From: JANQGG01 sp964642175 | GTDB lineage: Bacteria; Bacteroidota; Chlorobiia; Chlorobiales; Chloroherpetonaceae | Assembly (NCBI GenBank): GCA_964642175.1 | Contig: CAZXOK010000003.1 | Span: forward strand, 1-64,000 | Length of the DNA stretch: 64,000 nucleotides | Reading direction: 5' to 3' | Part shown: positions 36,923 to 45,913 of the stretch, piece after piece | How the letters are laid out: each line of letters starts with the position of its first letter | How positions within the stretch are numbered: position 1 is the stretch's first letter | Made by a program: the position numbers and the translations under genes | The notes under the pieces: generated by a model | Told to the model about the DNA's origin: nothing | What the model saw: only the letters and a program-made list of their open reading frames with translations | The model's database searches: none

Positions 36923-37892
36923 GATTGTTGCTGCTTTTGTTTGGCACATAATTTAACAACTCAGTGCGAAATTTCTTTTGGGTGTCGGGCATTAAATATT
37001 TATTACGCAGCTCTTCCCAATCGCGCCAGGCATCCTGTCTTTTGCGATACAGGGTTTTGAGTAATGTGGGTATCTTTTTTTTGTATCCCGGTCCAAGTAT
37101 ATCCAGGTACATGGCTTCCATCACCAGGCTATCCTGCAATAAGCCCAGTGCATCCTGAAACCCTTTCATATCTTTTACATATTCGGAAAACGATGCGGGA
37201 TAGAGATCGGTAAAAAATGATAACTGGTAACGAACGCGTTTGACTTGCTTGCGCAGACTATGCAGCAAGAGACCCTCACGATGTACAATAAAATTCACCC
37301 TGCGGCTGGTTTTATAGTCTATTGGTATGAACTGTCCATAATTCAGGCGCACACCAACTTGCAAGCCGGGATGGAGAAACAGGGCATTGACAAACGGGAA
37401 AAGCAAATCCGGGGCTATTTGCCTTATCGGTAACCTGGCTAATGGGGTTAATAGCGGCTTTTTCAGCCAATGAGTTAAACTGCTTTTAAAGTTAAGGTAT
37501 CGGGATCCCGTAAGACATTTTCGGACAACAGAGACCTTTTTTTCGCGTTGGTGATACAAACATCGCTGAACATAATGGTACACATTTAGTTCAGACGTTT
37601 TAGAGAGCCCTTTGCCGGCTTTTTCAAGATTTTCTAAAAGCACATCCAGGTCTCTGAGCTCGCCTAAGGTTCGTCCAAAATTGCGGATGCGTTTTTCAGA
37701 GGCATGATCCGGGAGAATGAACACCTGGCTGAATCCGCGGGAAACAGACCGTAATCGCCGCATGCCAACACGCATTTGGTGAAGATCTTCCGGGTCGCGA
37801 TCTTCAAGAACATCCTGCTCGTAGCTTATAATTTTCTTGTAGTGTTTCCGGATGGCTTTTTTAGCTCTGGTGCCGGCACTTTCTTGTATCAT
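36882..37892 (-). CDS. CHAD domain protein
   Basis: About 336 residues of helical, strongly basic sequence recognised as a CHAD domain (conserved histidine alpha-helical domain): DLHQMRVGMRRLRSV near residue 40 and repeated Arg/Lys/His helices (LRKQVKRVRYQL, FQDALGLLQDSLV). CHAD proteins bind polyphosphate. The usual CYTH triphosphate tunnel domain is absent, so this is a stand-alone CHAD. The ATG at 37892 is preferred to a TTG at 37898. It is 20 bases or so downstream of the ICMT-like gene and overlaps the Crp/Fnr gene. Confidence 0.88.
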   Translation of the reverse strand: MIQESAGTRAKKAIRKHYKKIISYEQDVLEDRDPEDLHQMRVGMRRLRSVSRGFSQVFILPDHASEKRIRNFGRTLGELRDLDVLLENLEKAGKGLSKTSELNVYHYVQRCLYHQREKKVSVVRKCLTGSRYLNFKSSLTHWLKKPLLTPLARLPIRQIAPDLLFPFVNALFLHPGLQVGVRLNYGQFIPIDYKTSRRVNFIVHREGLLLHSLRKQVKRVRYQLSFFTDLYPASFSEYVKDMKGFQDALGLLQDSLVMEAMYLDILGPGYKKKIPTLLKTLYRKRQDAWRDWEELRNKYLMPDTQKKFRTELLNYVPNKSSNNHDGVISTIHQEVS

Positions 37893-37918
37893 AAGCAAAA
37901 CGGGTTTGGATTTACAGA

Positions 37919-38593
37919 TCAGTAAATAAACGGAATAAAGCGCCAGGTTTGTTCCATATAGTCTTTGTATTCATTGCCAAACCTCTCGGTGAGCATGCTT
38001 TCTTCGAGCTTAATGCGGTTCATATATCCAAGGAAAAAACAAAAAATAAGCAAGGCGCTACCTAATAAACTGCTGTAAAACAGGCAAGTGCCTAAAAAAA
38101 GAAAAAAGTAACTGGTATAGATGGGATGCCTGACATATTTATAAACACCTTCTTTAATCAACTCGTGATTTTCTGAGATGGCAAGCCTGTCGTAAAACCG
38201 GCCTAAAAGCCCTGAGGCGTGAATATTTAATCCAACAGCAAGCAGCATGAGTAAAAAACCGGCTGATTCAAAAAAAATACTGAAGTTAATTGTACGGAAT
38301 AATGGGCTATTGTAGTCGTAAATAGATAACCAAAGGCTCAGCAGGATACCGCCAAATAAAAAGACATAGGAAAAAATTGCTGTTTTGGTTTGGATTTGCC
38401 GGTCGGATTTACGCTCCGAAAGTTCGCCATAAATAAGTTGCCGCCGAACAGAGCTAAAGAAAAGGGCAATGTAGAAAAAAACAGCAAACCAGGCTTTAGG
38501 GGCGCTTATTGAGCCAAACAGCCAGTTGGGTAATAAAATGATCAGGCTTTGGATTAAAATCAGATTGCTCAATAATTTAACTTTCCGAATCAT
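37919..38593 (-). CDS. ICMT/PEMT-like integral membrane methyltransferase
   Basis: A 224-residue membrane protein with about five helices. The C-terminal half has the isoprenylcysteine carboxyl methyltransferase-type signature: GVYKYVRHPIYTSYFFLFLG binds S-adenosylmethionine, and LEESMLTERFGNEYKDYMEQ is the second conserved block. Bacterial relatives methylate lipids or unknown substrates. It is the first gene of the run leading to CHAD, Crp/Fnr and the TonB receptor, and is divergent from a membrane-protein gene. Confidence 0.85.
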   Translation of the reverse strand: MIRKVKLLSNLILIQSLIILLPNWLFGSISAPKAWFAVFFYIALFFSSVRRQLIYGELSERKSDRQIQTKTAIFSYVFLFGGILLSLWLSIYDYNSPLFRTINFSIFFESAGFLLMLLAVGLNIHASGLLGRFYDRLAISENHELIKEGVYKYVRHPIYTSYFFLFLGTCLFYSSLLGSALLIFCFFLGYMNRIKLEESMLTERFGNEYKDYMEQTWRFIPFIY

Positions 38594-38698
38594 AGTATTT
38601 CTTGAGTTCCGGTACTAATTATTTAAATTCAACTCGTCATTTATAATCAAATCACACATCCTATCAAAATCGTAACAATTTCAGACGACTAAAAACCA

Positions 38699-39358
38699 AT
38701 GCAAGAGAATATCTCATTTTCTATTCCGTTTATACATGCCTGGGAAAAGTTTAAGACTAATGCCCTTTTTTTAATTGGTGTTCAGATGATCCTGATTTTA
38801 GTTTCTTACATAGAAGGGCAGCTCAGCGATATCTCTGAAGGTGCCGGCTCTGTGGAGTGGAACATAATAAAAGTCGTGTTTTTGGCCCTGAGTACCTATG
38901 TTGGTATGGGCTTTGTAAGAATTTGCCTGAAATGTACCGATAATGAGCCGCTTGATTTCGATGATATCCTCTCCCCATTACAACTTTTCATTAAATATTT
39001 ATTTGCTGAACTGATCTACATTTTTGCCGTTGTGGCCGGCTTAATCCTGTTTATTATTCCGGGACTCTTCCTGGCCGTAAGGTTGATGTTTTTTGGCTAT
39101 CTCGTTGTCGATAAAGAGCTAAGTGCCACCGAGGCCATTAAGCAAAGTTTTGAGATGACTGAGGGGTATTTCTGGCCCTTACTGGGATTTGTTTTTGTTG
39201 TTGCCCTCATCAACATTGCAGGCATATTGCTGTTTTTGGTCGGGCTTTTAATCACCTTACCTGTTACATCGGTTGCAACCGCTTACCTTTACAGGCAACT
39301 CGATAGCAACATACCGGGTTTTGAACCCGACCCGGATACACCTCCATCTGAGGTTTAA
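38699..39358 (+). CDS. Multi-pass membrane protein, DUF975/GPDPase-membrane-domain-like
   Basis: A 219-residue protein with about five to six hydrophobic helices. The segment FIIPGLFLAVRLMFFGYLVV followed by ATEAIKQSFEMTEGYFWPLL is typical of DUF975 or glycerophosphodiester phosphodiesterase membrane-domain proteins, in which the amphipathic helix SxxMxxGxxW recurs. The function of these is not known. It ends with a Pro/Asp-rich tail (FEPDPDTPPSEV). It stands alone; the 250 bases after it hold no gene. Confidence 0.7.
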   Translation: MQENISFSIPFIHAWEKFKTNALFLIGVQMILILVSYIEGQLSDISEGAGSVEWNIIKVVFLALSTYVGMGFVRICLKCTDNEPLDFDDILSPLQLFIKYLFAELIYIFAVVAGLILFIIPGLFLAVRLMFFGYLVVDKELSATEAIKQSFEMTEGYFWPLLGFVFVVALINIAGILLFLVGLLITLPVTSVATAYLYRQLDSNIPGFEPDPDTPPSEV

Positions 39359-39610
39359 GCCTTAAGTTAAAACAATTTAAGATGATCAGGCAATAAATCA
39401 GGCTGATATGTCCATCAGCCGACGCCCGCAAATATTAATCACCTTAACCTGATTTAAAGCCCTGCATTTTTAAGTTGTTGATATAGAATTAATAAGTGTG
39501 TTCAGCAGACCCTGCCTAGTCTTATGCAGTTTAAATATGAATTGTATCAGACGATCAAGCCATAAAATTATTACCCCGAAAAAGAGTTAAAGCTAAAAAA
39601 CAGAAAAACT

Positions 39611-40246
39611 TTAATCTTGGAATTTTGGCACATCAGGCACTCGGGCATAGGGGTAACTGGTTATGTGCTTGAGATGGTAGTAGGAGTTTAAGCCAGAGAT
39701 ACCGGCCGTTTCGGCAGTTTGCAGATTAATGTATCCGTTTTCATCCACGGTATGGTCGGGCACATAAAGATGCTCTATTTCCCCCACAATCATAATTGTG
39801 TTGGCTGTTTTGATCATAATGCTTTCCACATGCCGCAACCCAACTTTAATAACACTTTCTTTGACATAAGGGGCATAGAAATTTTCGTTGTACTCTTCGG
39901 TAAGCTTGCATGCATCAAACTCAGAGATCTGTTTTTCAAACATGGCTGATGTATAATGGGCCTTCTCAATAAAGTTGGTACGAATGTGGTTGATGGTGTA
40001 AAACCCGTTTTCCTGGATGTTTTCGTAAGTATGCCGGCGCACTTCACTGTTCGGACGAAGAATAAATCCCATACTGGCCGGTGAGCTGGACAGGTGAACC
40101 ACCGAACTGATAATGGCCAGATTTGTTATCCCATCATTGGATTTTGTGCCGATCAAATTGCCGGGTTTAATTCCTGTGATGGAATTAATCAGGTTCAGGC
40201 GCCTGATTTTTTCGGTGTTAACAATATCTATTTTTGATAAATACAT
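39611..40246 (-). CDS. Flavin reductase-like domain protein
   Basis: A 211-residue split-barrel FMN-binding protein of the flavin reductase-like family. GIKPGNLIGTKSNDGITNLA is the family's flavin-binding opening, then SPASMGFILRPNSEVRRHTYENIQ and GFYTINHI, and a later strand IMIVGEIEHLYVPD. It may reduce FMN with NAD(P)H or act as an FMN-binding oxidoreductase. It stands alone. Confidence 0.88.
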   Translation of the reverse strand: MYLSKIDIVNTEKIRRLNLINSITGIKPGNLIGTKSNDGITNLAIISSVVHLSSSPASMGFILRPNSEVRRHTYENIQENGFYTINHIRTNFIEKAHYTSAMFEKQISEFDACKLTEEYNENFYAPYVKESVIKVGLRHVESIMIKTANTIMIVGEIEHLYVPDHTVDENGYINLQTAETAGISGLNSYYHLKHITSYPYARVPDVPKFQD

Positions 40247-40546
40247 GAGCTGACTCGTAAAGCAAAAAGCTAAATAACTCTAAATTCAACTAATTCAAAA
40301 TATTTTAAAATTTCTAAGTTGCATTGCCCGGTTTCCAAACCTCATTAAGTCCTGAACATAGTAAATGCAAGTCATTAGCTTAATGTAAACGTAATTAATT
40401 AAATACCATAATGCTTGTTTGGTAATTAAAATGTATGCTCTGAGAAGTGATTAAGACTTGAAGCACAGCGTTGTTTGCTTAACCTGATGTTTTTCTGTTT
40501 TTAGGCTATAAGAAAGTATTTAAATAAATGCTTTTCTCGTAGATTT

Positions 40547-41646
40547 TTAGACGGGTGCTGTTGTTTTATCGATCAGTTTTGTACCACAAGTCATACAGTA
40601 AGGCAGATGGGCATAATTTACCGTGTCGCAGTTTGGACAGGATTTAAAGAGTTCAAGCCCGCAATAGCGACAGAAGTTGGTTACAATACCAAAATGTCTT
40701 GTTTGGACTTGTTTTTCTGTGATTTATCCCAATTCTTGATTATGAAATCTTTGCCGCATGAAGGGCAAATGTGTTTATCGAAGGCTTTTTCTGCAATTTC
40801 AATCTGCACTTTTTTGGCGCGTTCTGTGCTGGACTCTTTCAACTCGTTTTTCTTCTTATCCAAATATTCCCTGAACTTGTTAATGGCATAAATGCCAATG
40901 ATCACACTTAAGACAATACCCACCGTGTAGCGAACATATCCGCCATAGCTGGGAAGATAAGGAACTAGTCCAAAGAAGAAACCATAAAATCCAAAGAGGA
41001 TAAAACCAAGGAAAAGCGGCCAGTACTTATGTTTCCTGAATTTGACCATGAAAAATATGCTCAGAAGCAGGATAGGGAAGATGAACAACAATCGAATAAC
41101 AAATACACTCAGCTCGTAAGATCTCATGGCTATGGACAGCTCTTCTTGGGCCCGGTCGCGTTCCTCAGATTTAAGTGTTCTGAGTTCGGCAATTTCATCA
41201 TAGAGTCTTGAGATATCCGATTCAATTAACGACAATTCGTTGCGCCAGGCTTGCTGAGTTTTAAAGTACTCGTCCAGTTGGTTGGCCCGCAATAAGACTT
41301 CTTTATCTTCACGCGGAGAACCTACGGTCTTGCGTGCAGCCAGCCAATTATCGAAGGATTGTTTGGCGTTGTTGTAATTGTCTTTGGTCTTGCTCAGTGT
41401 AAGCTGAATGCTTTTCTTTTTCTCTTCCCGGGAAGCCACCTGATCTTCCAGGGTATCAATTTTGGTCTGATAATCCTTTAAAAGAGCTGCATTTTCAAAC
41501 GATTCTACTGTAGGCGCTTCTTACCAATCGCCAATATCATTAATGATGGTATCGGAGAGGGAGATTAAAAAACTGCATAACACGAAGGCTATAAAATAAT
41601 TGATCCATTTCGAGGTCTTTTCCAGCTTTTTACTGTTGAATTCCAT
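40547..41646 (-). pseudogene. Broken membrane protein with coiled coil and tandem zinc ribbons, downstream of leuS
   Basis: Three pieces make one protein of about 366 residues. An ATG at 41646 encodes 41 codons with a membrane helix (WINYFIAFVLCSFLISL), stopped by an in-frame TAA at 41521-41523. The same frame continues through a coiled coil (VESFENAALLKDYQTKIDTL onwards), three membrane helices and a zinc finger (HICPSCGKDF), ending at 40681. In the next frame, down to a TAA at 40547, is a second zinc-ribbon pair (FCRYCGLELFKSCPNC and YCMTCGTKL). One missing A at an A5 run (40712-40716) would join it. It begins 27 bases after leuS. Two lesions suggest a recent pseudogene or sequence errors. 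The 252-residue middle could still be made from a GTG at 41439. Family unknown. Confidence 0.75.
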
Positions 41647-41673
41647 GGTAATTAGATTTTGGCTTTTAAACTA

Positions 41674-44091
41674 TTACTTAGCGACCAGATTTACCAGCTT
41701 ATTAGGCACAACAATTTCTTTGATGATCGTTTTACCATCAATAAACTTTGTTACACTTTCCAACGCTTTGGCCTCAGCTAAAAGGGCCTCTTTTTCGGAG
41801 TTGGCGGCTGCTTCAAAGGTGCCTCGCAGTTTGCCATTCACCTGTACAACAATGGTCAGCACATCATCTTTGGCGAGCTGTGGATCAAATTCAGGAAAAG
41901 TGGCAAGCGAAATGGACTGCTGATGGCCAAGGGCTTCCCACAATTCTTCGGTAATGTGCGGGGCAAAGGAGCTGAGCAATATCAATAAGGTTTCAATGGC
42001 CTCACGATGGTTGCTTTTTTGCTTTTGCAGCTCGTTGGTATAGATCATCATTTCTGAAATGGCGGTGTTGAACTTCAGCTGCGCCATATCATCACCCACT
42101 TTTTTGATGGTTTTGTACATTTGTTTTAACAGCTTCTGGGGCATGGCCTCATCACTCAAAGTTGCAGCGCCTTGTCCTTCGTTGGGATACACCAGGCGCC
42201 AGACCTTGCCTAAAAATCGGCTTATGCCTTCAATGCCATTGGTACTCCAGGGCTTAACCTGCTCAAGAGGTCCCAGGAACATTTCGTATAAACGCACAGC
42301 ATCGGCGCCATAATTTTTAAGGACATGATCGGCCGGAACCACATTGCCGCGCGATTTGGACATTTTCTCGTTGTCTTCACCAAGGATCATACCTTGGTTA
42401 AAGAGTTTCTGAAACGGTTCTTTAGTGCTGACTACCCCGACATCATACAGTACCTTGTGCCAGAATCGCGCATACAGAAGATGCAGCACAGCATGCTCGG
42501 CCCCGCCAATGTACAGATCAATATTCATCCAGTATTTTTCCTTTTCGGGATCTACTGCGCAATTGGGATTCTTGGGATCAATGAACCGAAGGTAATACCA
42601 GCAGCTGCCTGCCCATTGCGGCATGGTGTTGGTTTCACGGCGGAACTTGCCATGTTCATCCTGGCCATAAAGCCACTCGGAAATGTTTGCAAGCGGGGAC
42701 TCGCCGGTTCCCGAAGGTTCGTAAGCGATGACTTCCGGCAATTTTAACGGGAGATTTTCTTCCGGACGCATTGAGCCGTCTTCGTAATGCTTGATCGGGA
42801 TGGGTTCGCCCCAATACCGCTGGCGGCTGAAGACCCAGTCGCGCAGTTTGTAATTGACTTTGCGCTGGCCCAGGCCTTTCGATTCAAACCAATCCGAGAT
42901 TTTATCAAACGCTTTTTTATAGCCCAGGCCGTTGATGCTGATTTCATCATTGGCTGAATTGACACACACGCTGTCTTTCCCATCAAAGACGGCTTGCTCT
43001 ACATTGTGCGGGCTTTTTATGACTTCCACAATCGGAAGATCGAATTTTTTGGCGAATTCCCAGTCGCGCTCGTCATGCGCCGGTACCGACATAATTGCGC
43101 CTGTGCCATAGCTCATTAATACAAAATCCGACACCCAAATGGGGATGTTTTTACCGGTGGCCGGGTTAATGGCATAAGCCCCGGTAAAGACACCGGTTTT
43201 GTCTTTTTGCAGACCTGTTCGCTCAAGGTCGCTTTTAAGCTGCGCTTCTTTTTGGTAGGCCTCCAGGTCGGCTTTATACTCATCTGTGGTGATCTCGGCC
43301 AGAAACGGATGCTCGGGCGATAGCACCATGTATGTTGCCCCAAACACGGTATCGGGGCGCGTGGTGAAAATTCGCAGGGTATCTTCGGAGCCCTGAATGT
43401 GGAAATCCAGTTCGGCCCCGATAGATTTCCCGATCCAGTTGCGCTGCATATCTTTAATGCTTTCGGGCCAGCTCACAAGATCCAAATCCTGAAGCAACCT
43501 TTCAGCATAGGCTGTAATCTTAAGTACCCACTGCCTTAACGGGCGGCGAACCACGGTGTAGCCATCGTTTATCTTTTCATCCACCTCTTCGTTAGCCAGC
43601 ACTACTTTCAATTCTTCGCACCAGTTGACGGGGACTTCATCCACATAAGCCAGGCCTTTTTCATACAATTTCAAAAAGATCCACTGGGTCCATTTTACAT
43701 ATTCCAGGTCGGTGGTGTTGATCTCACGAGTCCAGTCATAGGAAAAACCCATTTTCCGGAGCGTTTCTTTAAAACTTTTTACATTAGCTTCGGTGGTCTC
43801 CCTGGGGTGGGTGCCTGTTTTTATGGCGTACTGTTCGGCAGGAAGGCCAAACGCATCCCAACCCATAGGATGGAGCACTTCGAACCCTTTACTGCGTTTG
43901 AACCGAGCAACAATGTCGGAAGCGGTATAGCCTTCCAAATGGCCGACATGCAATCCCGATCCGCTCGGATAAGGAAACATATCCAGCACATAAAATTTAG
44001 GTTTATCGGAACTGTCCCTGGTTTTAAAGGTTTCGTGGGCTGCCCAATAGGTCTGCCACTTTTCTTCTATAGAAGCGAAATCGTATTTCAT
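41674..44091 (-). CDS. leuS: Leucyl-tRNA synthetase
   Basis: An 805-residue class I synthetase that charges tRNA-Leu. The HIGH-type signature is in MFPYPSGSGLHVGHLEGYTA and the KMSKS loop in DNEKMSKSRGNV. The CP1 editing domain is present (FTTRPDTVFGATYMVL; the T-rich and GTGAIMSVPAHDERD segments). The C-terminal anticodon-binding and Leu-specific regions follow, ending in VVPNKLVNLVAK. The length is a little short of E. coli LeuRS (860) but typical for this phylum. Confidence 0.97.
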   Translation of the reverse strand: MKYDFASIEEKWQTYWAAHETFKTRDSSDKPKFYVLDMFPYPSGSGLHVGHLEGYTASDIVARFKRSKGFEVLHPMGWDAFGLPAEQYAIKTGTHPRETTEANVKSFKETLRKMGFSYDWTREINTTDLEYVKWTQWIFLKLYEKGLAYVDEVPVNWCEELKVVLANEEVDEKINDGYTVVRRPLRQWVLKITAYAERLLQDLDLVSWPESIKDMQRNWIGKSIGAELDFHIQGSEDTLRIFTTRPDTVFGATYMVLSPEHPFLAEITTDEYKADLEAYQKEAQLKSDLERTGLQKDKTGVFTGAYAINPATGKNIPIWVSDFVLMSYGTGAIMSVPAHDERDWEFAKKFDLPIVEVIKSPHNVEQAVFDGKDSVCVNSANDEISINGLGYKKAFDKISDWFESKGLGQRKVNYKLRDWVFSRQRYWGEPIPIKHYEDGSMRPEENLPLKLPEVIAYEPSGTGESPLANISEWLYGQDEHGKFRRETNTMPQWAGSCWYYLRFIDPKNPNCAVDPEKEKYWMNIDLYIGGAEHAVLHLLYARFWHKVLYDVGVVSTKEPFQKLFNQGMILGEDNEKMSKSRGNVVPADHVLKNYGADAVRLYEMFLGPLEQVKPWSTNGIEGISRFLGKVWRLVYPNEGQGAATLSDEAMPQKLLKQMYKTIKKVGDDMAQLKFNTAISEMMIYTNELQKQKSNHREAIETLLILLSSFAPHITEELWEALGHQQSISLATFPEFDPQLAKDDVLTIVVQVNGKLRGTFEAAANSEKEALLAEAKALESVTKFIDGKTIIKEIVVPNKLVNLVAK

Positions 44092-44365
44092 GCAAAAAAC
44101 TCGTCAATTAAGGAATGATGTTTAGCTGAGAAAAATTGTGCGTAAGATAAGAAAATTGGTGGGGTTTTACTCAACATAGCAATTTCTAGGTGGGTTTGTT
44201 TTTCAAAACAACTCAATTAAAAAAATTTACCTCTATGCAGGAAATGTTGACTTTCTAACGTTTTAAATTCACGCAGGACAACATCCGTTTCCCAAAAAAT
44301 CATTACCTTAGGTTTTGAATTCTGTAATGAGCCATTCATTTGGATGATTGATCCACAATAATTGC

Positions 44366-45889
44366 ATGAGAAGTAAGCCTTTTTGCAGCCTTAGCCCTGA
44401 TGCTGTTCAAACCCTGCTGGGATTGGAACAAGATGTTCCTCTGAAGATAGACCATATGGCCCGGCAGCTTTGTGTCACGTTTTCACCGAATCCCAACCTC
44501 TCAAAACCACTGAAGCAATTCACCTCGCGCCTTCACCAGGTTTTACTGATGCTTGATGCACAGGTTTTGTCATTTGATGATGCGTTGGATACACAAACCC
44601 AAAAAGTGAGAGCCGAAACCGTTATCTTTGCGCCGGGTGAAGCCAAAACCGAAGAGCTTGCCATTAACCATGTCTCCAATCTTTACAATAATCCGGTGAT
44701 CGGTATTTTTGAAGGGCCATGCCCGGCTCATCACATGCAAACCACCCAGGAAAAGCTGGATGCTATTGTGGGTGTGCTGGCCTGGCATATGATACATATC
44801 GCCATTTTTGTTGATACAGATTCCTGGACCATTTGCACCATGAATGGTGGTATAACCAGTTACTCAAATCAAGATGATTTCCTGAAAGCGGTTCAAACCT
44901 CATTGGTGCCCAAGCTCACTGCGCAGGTTGTTCCACCCAATAAATCTCATAAAATTCATTGGCAGCCCGGTAAGTTTGATCCTGCAAAACCCAGGTGCGA
45001 AAGCTGCCTGAACGAATTTTCAGAGTCAGGAAAGATCTGGGCCGAAAATGAGCTGATGCTCTCGCACACCTGTGTGGAGTCGCTTGAGTACCGCAATGCC
45101 TTTTACAAGCGCATTGTAAAAACCTACCTTGACCATCGTTCCGGGATGAGCTACGGCTTTTTAGCCCATCAGCTGCCGGTTATTGTAAAACCTGCCTTTA
45201 GCCTGCCTGAAGCTCAATCACGTTACCCGGGTGTAAATTGGCACGAAAAGGATGTGGTGTTTGCTGGTGATAGATGTTTTGTGCAACTCTGTGTTGATGG
45301 CACGACCTATGTTCTGGAAGTGCCTGAAGTTTGGGTGCTTTCTACCCGCTCCGGGTGTAACAAAACCAACCTGGAACCGGAAACCGATATCGTGCGCATG
45401 GGACTGTGCAATGGCGAGATCATCCTGGAACCGCCAATTGGGCATGATGATTCCCGTGTATGCAATCCGTCTTACGATACCCTAACTATTCTCTCTCATG
45501 CACTGGGTAATGCACTTTTGGCGGGCCTGTCCATGGCGTTACAGATCAATAACCGATTTACAGAGCAGCTTCAAACCCGGGGGTGCTCACTGACCCATTG
45601 GCATCATTATCTGGAAAGATCCACTTTGCCGGACGGGCATTTTCTGCATGGTGCTCAAAACCCATCTGTGGCTTGCTCAACCCCGCAATCGGCGATCTAT
45701 GCCTTGCTGGGTAAGTTCAACGCCTTTGAAATGGCCTGTTCAGCCGGCAAAGAATTTTTAGGGGATGTACAGGTTGAACCCGATCACGGTACGAATTTTT
45801 CCAGCGTTTTGTCGCTCAGCGAGGCAGCCAGGTGGATTAACCGACATTATAAGCTCAGTATGGCAAACCCGGAACACATAGAAGGTTGA
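44366..45889 (+). CDS. Hypothetical protein, 507 residues, no recognised family
   Basis: I do not recognise this protein. It has no signal peptide and no membrane helix. It is rich in Cys, His and Trp, with a CESC pair (residues about 210-213, in DPAKPRCESCLNEF) and clusters such as THWHHYLE and GPCPAHHMQT that could bind metal. It looks like two halves: an alpha/beta N-terminal part with a buried hydrophobic stretch (AIVGVLAWHMIHIAIFVDTD) and a C-terminal part with TILSHALGNALLAGLSMALQ. I chose ATG at 44366; a TTG at 44348 is also in frame. It lies between divergent leuS and convergent nadB, alone. Confidence 0.7.
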   Translation: MRSKPFCSLSPDAVQTLLGLEQDVPLKIDHMARQLCVTFSPNPNLSKPLKQFTSRLHQVLLMLDAQVLSFDDALDTQTQKVRAETVIFAPGEAKTEELAINHVSNLYNNPVIGIFEGPCPAHHMQTTQEKLDAIVGVLAWHMIHIAIFVDTDSWTICTMNGGITSYSNQDDFLKAVQTSLVPKLTAQVVPPNKSHKIHWQPGKFDPAKPRCESCLNEFSESGKIWAENELMLSHTCVESLEYRNAFYKRIVKTYLDHRSGMSYGFLAHQLPVIVKPAFSLPEAQSRYPGVNWHEKDVVFAGDRCFVQLCVDGTTYVLEVPEVWVLSTRSGCNKTNLEPETDIVRMGLCNGEIILEPPIGHDDSRVCNPSYDTLTILSHALGNALLAGLSMALQINNRFTEQLQTRGCSLTHWHHYLERSTLPDGHFLHGAQNPSVACSTPQSAIYALLGKFNAFEMACSAGKEFLGDVQVEPDHGTNFSSVLSLSEAARWINRHYKLSMANPEHIEG

Positions 45890-45913
45890 TTTTACTTCCA
45901 CGGACTAATATTC

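Noticed and set aside
39401..39420. 7-base hairpin GGCTGAT / ATCAGCC after the membrane-protein gene
   Set aside because: No T-tract follows on either strand, so a terminator call is not supported.
41521..41523. TAA as a recoded sense codon or readthrough site
   Set aside because: TAA is used as the normal stop of many intact genes in this window (for example waaA neighbours, dut and nadB contexts). A lesion or an error explains the two cases more simply.
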